Positions 44,712-53,569 of a stretch of 64,000 nucleotides of DNA are shown here, piece after piece. A program made the translations under genes and the position numbers. Location of the stretch: the NCBI GenBank assembly GCA_948968885.1, contig CAREUR010000001.1, forward strand, positions 12,263 to 76,262. The letters are read 5' to 3'. The notes below the pieces were generated by a model. It made no database searches. It was not told the origin of the DNA and was given only the letters and a program-made list of their open reading frames with translations. The number at the start of each line of letters is the position of its first letter. Within the stretch, counting starts at the first letter, position 1. The stretch is from an uncultured Eubacteriales bacterium. GTDB lineage: Bacteria > Bacillota > Clostridia > Oscillospirales > Acutalibacteraceae.

Positions 44712-45425
44712 ATGAAGAGTTATCAGATGCATTTGATTCGGCACGGGCTAACCGACGCAAACTTTAACGGCCAATACATCGGCGCTACCGACGTGGATTT
44801 GTCTGCGGAGGGCGTTGCGAGGCTGACCAAGCTAAAAAGCGAGGCTACTTACCCCTCTGTTGACAAGATTTTTTGCAGTCCTCTTCTGCGTTGTCGCCAC
44901 ACTGCGGAAATTTTGTACCCGGCGCACACCGATTTTACCATCGAAAATGACCTTGCCGAGTGCAACTTTGGCGACTGGGAGGGCAAAACCGCCGATGAGC
45001 TCAAAAACAACAAGGACTTTTTGCTTTGGTTGAAAAACTCCGAAAAAGCTTGCCCCAACGGCGGTGAAAGCTTAAAATCTTTCAATTTGCGCGTTACATC
45101 GGCTTTTGAAAGGATTGTTGATACCGTCGTTAAAGGTGACATCAAAGATACGGCCATTGTGACGCACGGCGGCGTGATTATGACTATCCTTGCGGCTTTT
45201 GGCGTGCCTCGCGTCAAGTTTTTTGACTGGGTCGTCAACAACGGATGCGGCTATTCGGTGCGGATTATGCCCAGTCTGTGGGTGCGACAGAAGGTTGTTG
45301 AGGTTTACGCTAAGGTTCCGTACAATCTGGCCCGCGAGAATGATGAAGAATCGGCGTATATCGTTGACTTGGTTCGCGGCGCATCCGAGTCTGACGGGAT
45401 TCACGAAAGCAGCAATGAAACATAA
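44712..45425 (+). CDS. Histidine phosphatase family protein
   Basis: 237 aa. Phosphoglycerate-mutase-like fold with R10-H11-G12 (LIRHGLTDAN), SPLLRCRHTAEIL (about 57-69), the acid Glu in ECNFGDWEGK (about 83-92) and the second His in VTHGGVIM (about 151-158). These enzymes remove phosphate via a phosphohistidine; substrates range from sugars to cobalamin precursors. No cobalamin genes adjoin. AAAAAGGAG before the ATG. Confidence 0.88.
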   Translation: MKSYQMHLIRHGLTDANFNGQYIGATDVDLSAEGVARLTKLKSEATYPSVDKIFCSPLLRCRHTAEILYPAHTDFTIENDLAECNFGDWEGKTADELKNNKDFLLWLKNSEKACPNGGESLKSFNLRVTSAFERIVDTVVKGDIKDTAIVTHGGVIMTILAAFGVPRVKFFDWVVNNGCGYSVRIMPSLWVRQKVVEVYAKVPYNLARENDEESAYIVDLVRGASESDGIHESSNET

Positions 45426-45438
45426 CCTAATAACAGCG

Positions 45439-45470
45439 GCGGTGCGCGGTATAGTGCACCGCTTTAATTT
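45439..45470 (+). terminator. Terminator after the histidine phosphatase gene
   Basis: 9-bp stem 45439-45447 / 45454-45462 (one G-U), 6-base loop, TTTAATTTT tail. Confidence 0.7.
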
Positions 45471-45485
45471 TGTCAAAAAGCCCGG

Positions 45486-47102
45486 CTATTTCGTTTTCGT
45501 CGCAAAGAAGAAGTCGACACCTTGGCCGTAGTTGTGGAATATCAGCCCTTTGACCTTATTCGACCAGGCAAAAAATCTGCTCTGCGTGTACATCGGGTAA
45601 AAAACGGCGTTGTCGATGAGGTATTTTTCTGCCGCCACAATCGGCTTGTAAGCATCTTTAGCATTAGCTGATGCCGCACTATTAATGAGTTTATCGTACT
45701 CTGGGCTATTTAGATTGGCTATATTCTTGCTGTTTCCGGACTTAAATGCATTCAAAAAGTCAATCGCAAACGGACTTTCAACCGAAATCGGTACCAAAGC
45801 CACCTGATAGCTCACCGAAGCGACCCTGGACTTCAAAACTCCATCCGGAACGGGCTCCATGTTAAAATAAAATCCCAGATTGCCGTTTAGATTCTCTATC
45901 GCATTACTTACAATTGCCTTTATGTTGGGGTTTTCGGGGCATAAAATCGTAACCTTTGGCAAGGTCTTCAGCTTTAACTGTTGCAAACCGGCATCAAAAT
46001 GGCTCTTGGCCTTGGGGTCTGCGGTCAAGCATGGGCATTTACCCGCAACACTTCGAAATTCTTGCCCGTTAACAATGAGGCCATCTGGTACCAGGCTCTC
46101 GGTAACTTCGCAATTTTTCGGAATTGTCGACAAGATATGGTCGCGGTTTAGAGCCTTCAAAAAGCCCAGCCGGACGTTTAAATTCGCAAACAGAGCGTCC
46201 TGCGTGTTGAACGCAAGGCCCCACAAAGTGTCCTTAAAGGCAACCGTCCTCAAATTCTTGCGCTTGGCCTCTGCTACCTGCTCCTCCGACAGCAACAGTG
46301 CGGCATCTATTGCAGAGGTGGTAATCAAACTTACTGCATCAGTGAGGTCTTTACCGATAGTAAAGTCCACCCCCGCCGGCACAGAGACGTTCGCGCCGAG
46401 ATAATTTTCGTTTTTGACCAGACTCAGGCTGTTATAGTGGCTCCAGCCGTACCGCGGCTTGACCTTAAAGGCGCCATTACTGATAATTGTGGCTGCCTCC
46501 AGACCGTACTGCCCGTTGGTGCCTTCAAAAAAGGCCTTATTGCATGGCATAGTTGGCGCTGTGGCGAGCAGCGAAAGGAAGTTTTCCATGGGGTATTCAA
46601 GCTCGATAGCCACCGTATGCTCATCTGGGGCCGATACCCCCAGAGAATCCGCTGGGGCGCCGTCTATATTGACCTTGCGCGCATTTTTTATGCAGTAAAG
46701 CGTGTATGCCTTTGGCGAATTCGTGTATTTATCGAGCGCGCGCTGAAGTCCAAACACGAAATCCTGCGCTGTTACGGGCGTTTTGGCTTTGTCCGACCAA
46801 GCCGCATCCTCACGCAAGTGGAACGTATACGTCATGCCATCGGCCGAGACATCCCACGACATCGCGACTCCCGGCGTTAAGTCGCCCGATTCATCGAGTC
46901 TGACCAGGCCTTCGAAGATATTCATAATGACGATGTTGGCGGCGTAATCGTTGCAAACCTGCGGGTCCAGCGTGCGCGGCTCGCTCTCCAGGTTGTATTT
47001 TATCACCTGATTTTCGGGCGAATTTTTATTCTTTTTGCAGCCCGAAAAGCTCGTCATAATCAGCGTTGCGCAGAAAAAAATCAAAAAAATCCTTTTTGCC
47101 AT
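45486..47102 (-). CDS. oppA: Peptide ABC transporter substrate-binding lipoprotein (OppA type)
   Basis: 538 aa. Lipoprotein signal MAKRIFLIFFCATLIMTSFSGC with lipobox SFSGC (Cys about residue 22), then an SBP_bac_5 domain: EPRTLDPQVCNDYAANIVIMNIFEGLVR region (about 40-67) and MTYTFHLREDAAWSD. It would capture oligopeptides outside the membrane. ATG 47102 after AAAGGTGA; the frame to 47243 has no site. No permease or ATPase gene is adjacent, so it must use partners encoded elsewhere or act alone, for example as a sensor. Confidence 0.92.
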   Translation of the reverse strand: MAKRIFLIFFCATLIMTSFSGCKKNKNSPENQVIKYNLESEPRTLDPQVCNDYAANIVIMNIFEGLVRLDESGDLTPGVAMSWDVSADGMTYTFHLREDAAWSDKAKTPVTAQDFVFGLQRALDKYTNSPKAYTLYCIKNARKVNIDGAPADSLGVSAPDEHTVAIELEYPMENFLSLLATAPTMPCNKAFFEGTNGQYGLEAATIISNGAFKVKPRYGWSHYNSLSLVKNENYLGANVSVPAGVDFTIGKDLTDAVSLITTSAIDAALLLSEEQVAEAKRKNLRTVAFKDTLWGLAFNTQDALFANLNVRLGFLKALNRDHILSTIPKNCEVTESLVPDGLIVNGQEFRSVAGKCPCLTADPKAKSHFDAGLQQLKLKTLPKVTILCPENPNIKAIVSNAIENLNGNLGFYFNMEPVPDGVLKSRVASVSYQVALVPISVESPFAIDFLNAFKSGNSKNIANLNSPEYDKLINSAASANAKDAYKPIVAAEKYLIDNAVFYPMYTQSRFFAWSNKVKGLIFHNYGQGVDFFFATKTK

Positions 47103-47247
47103 GCGATAATCACCTTTACAATTTATGTAAAACCAGCTGCAGTTAGCCCCGTTTTTTGTTGTATAATGTTTTAGTTTATCACATATTTCGATTTTATTGC
47201 ACAAAACGTCAAAAAATTTTACAAAAAATTCTGAATTCGGCATTATG

Positions 47248-47292
47248 ATGCATACCGAGCAAATTTTTTACGATAATCTACTCAGTATGCAT
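47248..47292. repeat. Imperfect inverted repeat between oppA and the YtxH-like gene
   Basis: ATGCATAC (47248-47255) with GTATGCAT (47285-47292), continued by GAG/CTC after a C-A mismatch. No T run follows, so it is not an obvious terminator. Confidence 0.6.
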
Positions 47293-47313
47293 AAACTCGT
47301 TGACCTTCGCTCG

Positions 47314-47502
47314 TCACCTAAAAATATAATGAACGTTGTCCAGTAGGTCCTCCACGGCATTCGTACACTTCATGGCCTTACGTTTCATCTTCTTCGGGTT
47401 TTGCATATAGCTGAACAAAAGCCATCCTGTAGCCATTCCCCAAAAAACTCCGCACAAAAAGCTCTTCATTGCGCAATTCTTCTTACTTTCGTTCATGTTC
47501 AT
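47314..47502 (-). CDS. Small membrane protein, YtxH-like
   Basis: 62 aa. One hydrophobic segment (about residues 14-32, FLCGVFWGMATGWLLFSYM) followed by a basic stretch (PKKMKRKAMK), the plan of short YtxH-type stress-linked membrane proteins. ATG nine bases after GGAGGT. No deeper functional call is possible. Confidence 0.7.
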   Translation of the reverse strand: MNMNESKKNCAMKSFLCGVFWGMATGWLLFSYMQNPKKMKRKAMKCTNAVEDLLDNVHYIFR

Positions 47503-47611
47503 CGCCGTTGTACCTCCATTCTCATTTATTTTAATAGTATTTTGCCCACCACGATCCCTTTTAGCAAAATTTTTGCTGTAAATTTAAATTCCTGTTTTTG
47601 CAAAATGCCGC

Positions 47612-47640
47612 TTGTTAATTTCGAAAAAAAATGCTATACT
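47612..47640 (+). promoter_or_regulatory. Promoter for trmL
   Basis: TTGTTA (47612-47617), 17-base spacer, TATACT (47635-47640) with TGC before it. Confidence 0.65.
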
Positions 47641-47658
47641 AAGGGTTGGTGAGCTGTT

Positions 47659-48153
47659 TTGAATGAGTTGAACATTGTGCTAATTGAACCACAAATTCCT
47701 CAAAATACCGGCAACATCGCTCGCACTTGCGCTGCAACCTCTGCTCGTCTGCATTTGGTGGGGCCTTTGGGCTTTGAGATTGACGACAAAAAGCTAAAGC
47801 GCGCCGGTCTTGACTATTGGAGCCTTTTGGATGTACATATTTACGCGGAAATTCGCGAATTTTTTAGCCAAAACAATGGCTCGTTTTTTTATTTTTCTAC
47901 CAAGGCAAAGCGCGTGCACACTGAGGTTTCGTACCCTCGTGAGTGCTACTTGGTGTTTGGTCGGGAGGATGCGGGGCTGGATGAAGCTCTTTTGCACGAC
48001 AATATGGACCGTACTGTGCGGATTCCTATGCAAGAAGAGGCTCGGAGCTTGAATTTATCGAACTCCGTTGCTATTGGTGTATACGAAGTTCTGCGCCAGT
48101 GGGGCTATCCTGGCCTTTTGCGCCAGGGAAAACTGAGGAATTATGACGACTAA
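47659..48153 (+). CDS. trmL: tRNA (cytidine/uridine-2'-O-)-methyltransferase
   Basis: 164 aa SPOUT methyltransferase acting on the wobble ribose of tRNA-Leu isoacceptors. N-terminal LIEPQIPQNTGNIARTCAAT (about residues 7-26), then LVFGREDAGLDEAL (about 93-106) and IPMQEEARSLNLSNSVAIGVYE, which form the knot. TTG start after GGTTGGTGAG. Transcribed from its own promoter. Confidence 0.95.
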   Translation: MNELNIVLIEPQIPQNTGNIARTCAATSARLHLVGPLGFEIDDKKLKRAGLDYWSLLDVHIYAEIREFFSQNNGSFFYFSTKAKRVHTEVSYPRECYLVFGREDAGLDEALLHDNMDRTVRIPMQEEARSLNLSNSVAIGVYEVLRQWGYPGLLRQGKLRNYDD

Positions 48154-48288
48154 ACCTCTATAACATGCATAAATATAGATTATAATATTTTCTGATATGG
48201 AAAAATAAAATAAGTTATCGCCCATTATTGCTACAACAACCGACCTAAAAGTTACCGTTACAACACGAGACTTGAAAGGATGAGACTT

Positions 48289-49488
48289 ATGGATTATTCT
48301 GGCAAAAAGTCTGTTGAGGACATCGACGTTTGCGGCAAGCGAGTCCTTTTGAGATGCGATTTTAACGTGCCTTTTGACGCTGACGGGAAGATCGCCGATA
48401 CCACGCGGATTGACGCTTCGCTTAGGACTATTCGCTATCTGATTAAAAATCGTGCTACTGTTATCATTATTTCTCACCGAGGCCGCCCTAAAGGCGTTTG
48501 TCGACCTGAGTTTTCTTTGGATCCCGTTGCTGCGTATCTTTCTCGCGCTTTGGATCTGGACGTTAAGTTTGTGCGGGAGGATATTCGCAATGGTGCGCCG
48601 GAAGGTTTGAATCAGCTGAAGAATGGCGACGTTGCGCTGCTTGAGAATATTCGCTTTTATAAAGAGGAAGAGCAAAATGACCGTGAATTCGCAAAAGCAC
48701 TGGCATCTTTGGCTCAAATTTACGTTAACGACGCTTTTGGGACGTCCCACCGAGCGCATGCTTCTATTGTGGGTGTGGCTGCGATTTTGCCGTCGGTTTG
48801 CGGCTTTTTGATGAAGAAAGAGCTTGACATTTTGTGCCGCGCTCTAACCGCGCCAGAACGGCCTTTTGTCGGGATATTTGGCGGGGCTAAGATTTCGGAC
48901 AAGATCGACGTTATAAATAATCTGCTTGAAAAGCTCGACGTGCTGGTAATCGCGGGCGGCTTGGCTTACATATTTTTGAACGCTTTGGGCTATTCTATTG
49001 GTCAATCTGTTTTTGAGGCGGATAAAATCGACGTTGCGACGGACATTATGGCCAAGGCGAAAGACTTGGGTGTTAGAATCGTTCTGCCTGTTGACAATGT
49101 GGTTGGACGAGAATTCACTGCTGACACGGATTTTGAGGTCGTTGGTTCGGACAGCATCCCGGACGGCTGGTCTGGGCTGGACATTGGCCCCAAAACGGAG
49201 CAAGTTTTTCGCGATGTAATCGCGGGCGCGAGGACTATCTTTTGGAACGGGCCAGTTGGCGTGTTTGAATGGGCGCACTTTCGGCATGGGACTTTTAGTG
49301 TAGCTGCAGCAATCGCTGCAAACCGCGGTGCGATGTCTATTGTTGGCGGTGGTGACACTGCCGCGGCTGTTCAGATGGGGAATTTCACAAATAGTATGAC
49401 GTATGTATCCACCGGCGGCGGAGCTTCTTTGGCGCTTTCTGAAGGAAAGGATTTGCCCGGCGTTGCGGCCTTGGCGGACAACGGATAG
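48289..49488 (+). CDS. pgk: Phosphoglycerate kinase
   Basis: 399 aa. Transfers phosphate from 1,3-bisphosphoglycerate to ADP. RCDFNVPFD (about residues 20-28), ISHRGRPKG (about 61-69), GGAKISDK (about 200-207) and the C-terminal nucleotide region WNGPVGVFEWAHF and GGGDTAAAV. ATG 48289 is nine bases from GAAAGG; an ATG at 48280 would overlap that site. First of a glycolytic pair with tpiA, 42 bases on. Confidence 0.97.
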   Translation: MDYSGKKSVEDIDVCGKRVLLRCDFNVPFDADGKIADTTRIDASLRTIRYLIKNRATVIIISHRGRPKGVCRPEFSLDPVAAYLSRALDLDVKFVREDIRNGAPEGLNQLKNGDVALLENIRFYKEEEQNDREFAKALASLAQIYVNDAFGTSHRAHASIVGVAAILPSVCGFLMKKELDILCRALTAPERPFVGIFGGAKISDKIDVINNLLEKLDVLVIAGGLAYIFLNALGYSIGQSVFEADKIDVATDIMAKAKDLGVRIVLPVDNVVGREFTADTDFEVVGSDSIPDGWSGLDIGPKTEQVFRDVIAGARTIFWNGPVGVFEWAHFRHGTFSVAAAIAANRGAMSIVGGGDTAAAVQMGNFTNSMTYVSTGGGASLALSEGKDLPGVAALADNG

Positions 49489-49530
49489 GTTCTGGTTATG
49501 AAATTTTTGGGTTTTAGAGGAGAAATTTGA

Positions 49531-50292
49531 TTGAAAAAAAGTGGAAAAATGCGAATAATAGTGGGGAATTGGAAGATGAACAAGGCTCCGGCCGAGGCTG
49601 CAGCTTTGTTTAGCGAGATAGCATCTGGCTTAACGTCCGACTGCTGCCGGGTTATCCTGTGTGTACCTTTTGTGGATTTGCTTACGGTTGCCAATCTGGC
49701 GGCGGATACAGAGATTTGCATCGGTGCGCAGAATTGTCATTTTGACAACGAAGGTGCTTACACTGGCGAAATTTCGCCGGCCATGCTGAATAATATCGGT
49801 GTAAATCATGTTATACTGGGTCACAGCGAGCGCAGGAAATATTTTGGTGAAACTGACGAAACGACAAATAAAAAGGTCAAGTTGGCGATTGCATCAGGTT
49901 TGACGCCTATTGTGTGTGTGGGCGAAACCTTGCTGGAACGGGAGCTTGGCGTTACGGACGAGAAAATTTCGATTCAGATAAAAAAGTTGCTCAACGGCGT
50001 TTTGACGCCACAGTTAGAGAATTTAATTATCGCTTATGAGCCGGTTTGGGCGGTTGGGTCTGGCCGATGCATCGAGCACGCCGATTTGGTGCATGTTTGC
50101 AAGGTGATTAGAGCCTCCCTTTCTAGTCTTTATGGGGTTGAAGCGGCTAATAATGTCCCGATATTGTACGGTGGATCGATAAACTCGCAAAATTTTACGG
50201 ATCTACTAAGCATTGATGATATCGATGGAGGCCTTGTTGGCGGGGCTTCCTTGGTTGCTGAAGAATTTTTGAAAATCGTCAACTGTACATAG
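49531..50292 (+). CDS. tpiA: Triosephosphate isomerase
   Basis: 253 aa. NWKMNK (Lys about residue 17), LGHSERR (His about 99), the catalytic YEPVWAVGSG (Glu about 170) and YGGSINSQN and GGLVGGASL for the phosphate loop. TTG start, GAGGAGA upstream. Follows pgk; gpmI and gap, often in the same cluster, are not in the window. Confidence 0.97.
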   Translation: MKKSGKMRIIVGNWKMNKAPAEAAALFSEIASGLTSDCCRVILCVPFVDLLTVANLAADTEICIGAQNCHFDNEGAYTGEISPAMLNNIGVNHVILGHSERRKYFGETDETTNKKVKLAIASGLTPIVCVGETLLERELGVTDEKISIQIKKLLNGVLTPQLENLIIAYEPVWAVGSGRCIEHADLVHVCKVIRASLSSLYGVEAANNVPILYGGSINSQNFTDLLSIDDIDGGLVGGASLVAEEFLKIVNCT

Positions 50293-50379
50293 CACCTTAT
50301 TCGGCTTATTACGAAAATCAAAATATCCGCATGGTAACTAGGTTTTTGGGCATTTTAGTTTTGAGGAGATTGATGAATT

Positions 50380-51951
50380 ATGGACAAAAAAACTTTTTAT
50401 ATTACGACGCCGATATACTATCCATCGGGCAACCCGCACCTTGGTCACAGCTACTGCACCGTGGCGGCGGACGCTATGGCTAGGTTCAAGCGCTTAGTTG
50501 GCTACGATGTGATGTTTTTGACGGGTACGGATGAGCACGGGCAAAAAATCGAGTTGAATGCAGCTAAAGAAAAATTGCCGCCCAAGGAGTACGTGGACAG
50601 GCTGGTTGCGGAGTTTCGGCGACTTTGGGATATTATGGATATCTCCAACGACAGGTACATTCGCACGACGGATGGCTATCACGTCGCGGCGGTGCAGAAG
50701 ATCTTTCGCGCGCTTTACAATAAGGGCGAGATTTACAAGGGCAACTACGAGGGCTGGTACTGCACGCCGTGCGAGTCCTTCTGGACGGAGACGCAGCTAG
50801 TTGATGGAAAATGCCCAGACTGCGGGCGTGAAGTGAATTTGACTGAGGAAGAAGCCTACTTCTTCAAGCTTTCTAAGTATTCTGACAGGCTTTTGCAGCT
50901 GTATGACGAGCATCCGGAGTTTTTAGAGCCCGAAAGCCGCCGCAACGAGATGATCAGCTTTATCAAGGGTGGTATAAACGACCTGTGCGTGAGCCGGACG
51001 AGCTTTAGTTGGGGCGTGCCGGTCGATTTTGACGAGAAGCACGTGGTTTATGTGTGGCTGGATGCACTTACCAATTATATCACGGCGCTTGGCTATAGTT
51101 CCGACAATGACGCCGATTTTAAGCGTTACTGGCCTGCAGACGTCCATTTTGTGGGCAAGGAGATTGTCCGATTTCATGCGATTATCTGGCCGGCCATACT
51201 TATGGCGCTGGATTTGCCTTTACCTCGCAAAATTTATGGCCACGGATGGCTTCTTTTTGGCGACGGCACCAAGATGTCCAAGTCTAAGGGCAATGTGGTG
51301 GATCCGCAGATTTTGTGCGATCGGTACGGTGTGGACGCGATCAAATACTTCTTGATGCGCGAAATTCCCTTTGGGGCGGACAGCGTCTTCACAAACGAGG
51401 CTTTGATAAGTCGGATAAACTCAGATTTGGCGAACGATTTGGGAAATTTGCTCTCTCGCACAACCGCTATGATCGAGAAATACTTCGGCGGCAAATTGCC
51501 TCAGCCCCTTGAGAGCGCCGTCGCTGACAATGAGTTGATTTTTATGGCGACGTCTTTGCGAGAAAAATATGAACATCACATGGAGCGGTTTCAGTTTTCA
51601 AGCGCCTTGACGGAGGTTTGGAAGCTAATTGCACGGACCAACAAATACATCGACGAGACGATGCCCTGGGCGCTGAGCCGGGACATAGAAAAAGCGAATC
51701 GGCTGGCCTGCGTTTTGTACAATTTATGCGAGGTTTTGCGAATTGTGTCGATCCTGATCACACCGTTCATGCCCAACACCGCGCCAATTATCGCACAACA
51801 AATCGGAGCTCGGGATGACGTCCTAGGCTGGGAAACCGCCAACAAATGGGGAATACTGCCGGTTGATGCTGAGATCAAAAAAGGTGAACTGCTTTTTCCA
51901 AGAATCGATGTAGAAAAAGAGCTCTCGGAGCTAGAAAAATGCACTAAGTAG
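50380..51951 (+). CDS. metG: Methionyl-tRNA synthetase
   Basis: 523 aa, class I synthetase. HIGH-type PHLGHSY (about residues 16-22), zinc-binding CTPCESFW and CPDC (about 127-148), and KMSKSKGNVVDP (about 298-309). The length shows that the C-terminal EMAP-like tRNA-binding domain of the longer bacterial forms is absent, leaving the short version. ATG after GAGGAGATTGATG. Ends nine bases before the next start region. Confidence 0.96.
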   Translation: MDKKTFYITTPIYYPSGNPHLGHSYCTVAADAMARFKRLVGYDVMFLTGTDEHGQKIELNAAKEKLPPKEYVDRLVAEFRRLWDIMDISNDRYIRTTDGYHVAAVQKIFRALYNKGEIYKGNYEGWYCTPCESFWTETQLVDGKCPDCGREVNLTEEEAYFFKLSKYSDRLLQLYDEHPEFLEPESRRNEMISFIKGGINDLCVSRTSFSWGVPVDFDEKHVVYVWLDALTNYITALGYSSDNDADFKRYWPADVHFVGKEIVRFHAIIWPAILMALDLPLPRKIYGHGWLLFGDGTKMSKSKGNVVDPQILCDRYGVDAIKYFLMREIPFGADSVFTNEALISRINSDLANDLGNLLSRTTAMIEKYFGGKLPQPLESAVADNELIFMATSLREKYEHHMERFQFSSALTEVWKLIARTNKYIDETMPWALSRDIEKANRLACVLYNLCEVLRIVSILITPFMPNTAPIIAQQIGARDDVLGWETANKWGILPVDAEIKKGELLFPRIDVEKELSELEKCTK

Positions 51952-51965
51952 GAGGTTTTGTGGCC

Positions 51966-52733
51966 ATGATCTTTGATTCTCATGCGCATTATGACGATGC
52001 TGCTTTTGACAATGACCGTGATGACTTGATTTGCAGACTTTTTGATATGGATGTGTGCGGAATTATCAACGTTGGGTGCAACATTCAGACTTCGAAAGCC
52101 TCGGTGGAGTTGGCTCGAAGGTACTCCTTGATTTGGGCGGCCGTTGGCGTGCACCCGCAAGAGGCTGATGGCGTTCCACCGGATTATCTCGACATTTTGG
52201 GCTCATTTTTGGCAGAAGAAAAAGTCGTTGCGGTCGGTGAAATCGGGCTCGACTACCATTATGACGAACCCTCGAGGGAAGCTCAAAAGGCGAAATTTGA
52301 AGAGCAAGTGAAATTGGCTAAAGCCCTTGACGTGCCGGTGATAATCCACGATAGAGACGCACACGCCGACACACTTGAAATCTTGAAAAAATACAAGCCA
52401 AAAGGCGTGGTGCATTGCTTTTCTGGCAGCGTTGAGATGGCAACCGAGGTCGTGAATTTGGGCATGTATGTGGGCCTGGGAGGCGTAGTGACCTTTAAAA
52501 ACGCCAAAAACCCCGTGCTCGTGGCAAAGTCTGTGCCACTAAATCGGATTTTACTAGAGACGGACTGCCCATACTTGGCGCCAGAACCAAATCGAGGCTC
52601 CCGATGCGATTCCAGCATGATAAAATTCACTGCAGAGAAAATCGCCTTAGAGCGCGGTATATCGGTGGAAGAGCTGTTGGGATGTACTAAAGAAAACGCA
52701 TTACAACTGTTTTCTAAAATAAACGTAAAATAA
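51966..52733 (+). CDS. tatD: TatD-family metal-dependent deoxyribonuclease
   Basis: 255 aa TIM-barrel hydrolase. Metal ligands in DSHAHYDD (HxH, about residues 4-11), EIGLDYH (about 92-98), IHDRDAH, HCFSG (about 155-159) and LLETDCPYLAP. ATG 51966 gives the family start MIFDSHAHYD; a GTG at 51960 is also possible. Adjacent to metG, the common order metG-tatD. Acts on DNA or other phosphodiesters. Confidence 0.94.
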   Translation: MIFDSHAHYDDAAFDNDRDDLICRLFDMDVCGIINVGCNIQTSKASVELARRYSLIWAAVGVHPQEADGVPPDYLDILGSFLAEEKVVAVGEIGLDYHYDEPSREAQKAKFEEQVKLAKALDVPVIIHDRDAHADTLEILKKYKPKGVVHCFSGSVEMATEVVNLGMYVGLGGVVTFKNAKNPVLVAKSVPLNRILLETDCPYLAPEPNRGSRCDSSMIKFTAEKIALERGISVEELLGCTKENALQLFSKINVK

Positions 52734-52736
52734 TTA

Positions 52737-52770
52737 ATGGCTAAGCTGCTCGATGCTTAGCCATTTTTCT
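52737..52770. terminator. Terminator between tatD and dapB
   Basis: 10-bp stem ATGGCTAAGC (52737-52746) / GCTTAGCCAT (52755-52764) and T5 tail; usable by both converging genes. Confidence 0.82.
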
Positions 52771-52786
52771 TGCAAGATTTTTTAAA

Positions 52787-53539
52787 TTATACCATCAGGT
52801 CAGCCATGGTGTATAGTCCGGCTGGCTTTGACACTACAAATTTCGCGGCATTTACGGCTCCCTCTGCGAAAATTTCCTTTGACTGCGCGGTGTGCGATAT
52901 CCTCAAAACTTCATCCTTCCCGGCAAAAATGATTTCGTGCTCGCCTACCATCGTGCCGCCCCGCACAGAATGTATGCCTACTTCGTTTTTGCCTCTAGCC
53001 TTCTTGCAAAGATGCCGGTCATACACGTATTCCAGACTTTGCCCCAGCGCTGCCTTCACCGCACCTGCAATCATCAGCGCCGTTCCGCTGGGCGCGTCAA
53101 TTTTTCTATTGTGGTGCTTTTCTACGATTTCTATATCAAAGCCGGGGTACAGGGCTTTCGCGGCCTTTTGGGCGAGAGAAATCATCAGGTTCACCCCTAA
53201 CGACATATTGCTAGAAAATAAAATTGCGATCCGCTCCGATGCTGCCTTGATTCTTTCAATCTGAGCTTCGTTAAATCCCGTTGTACAGATCACCGCTGGC
53301 ATCTTTTTTGCAGTCGCGTAGGATAAAAGCGAGTCGATCAGCTCTGGATTCGAAAAATCGATGATAACGTCCGCCTCTGCACTGAGTTCGCTAAATGCTT
53401 CAACAACCGGGAACTCGGTCGTGGCGCTTATTTTTTTGCTTACACCCCCCACAATAGCGCAATCCGCTCGCTCCGACACCACCTTCGCAACGGCCCGGCC
53501 CATCTGTCCACCGGCGCCGCTCAATATTATCCTCGTCAT
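52787..53539 (-). CDS. dapB: 4-hydroxy-tetrahydrodipicolinate reductase
   Basis: 250 aa. Reduces the DapA product in the lysine/diaminopimelate pathway. NAD(P) loop LSGAGGQMGRAV (about residues 6-17), STNMSLGV-type SSNMSLGVNL, and the signature EKHHNRKIDAPSGTA (about 138-152). The dipicolinate made from this pathway also fills spores. Third gene of asd-dapA-dapB. Confidence 0.96.
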   Translation of the reverse strand: MTRIILSGAGGQMGRAVAKVVSERADCAIVGGVSKKISATTEFPVVEAFSELSAEADVIIDFSNPELIDSLLSYATAKKMPAVICTTGFNEAQIERIKAASERIAILFSSNMSLGVNLMISLAQKAAKALYPGFDIEIVEKHHNRKIDAPSGTALMIAGAVKAALGQSLEYVYDRHLCKKARGKNEVGIHSVRGGTMVGEHEIIFAGKDEVLRISHTAQSKEIFAEGAVNAAKFVVSKPAGLYTMADLMV

Positions 53540-53569
53540 TTTGCACTTCCCATCTGCGTTCCCCGCGTT

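Noticed and set aside
47162..47167. Perfect TATAAT on the plus strand upstream of oppA
   Set aside because: No good -35 and no plus-strand gene follows for nearly 500 bases; probably chance in AT-rich DNA.
48055..48759. 234-codon minus-strand frame over trmL end and pgk start
   Set aside because: Shadow of pgk, which has clear motifs on the plus strand.
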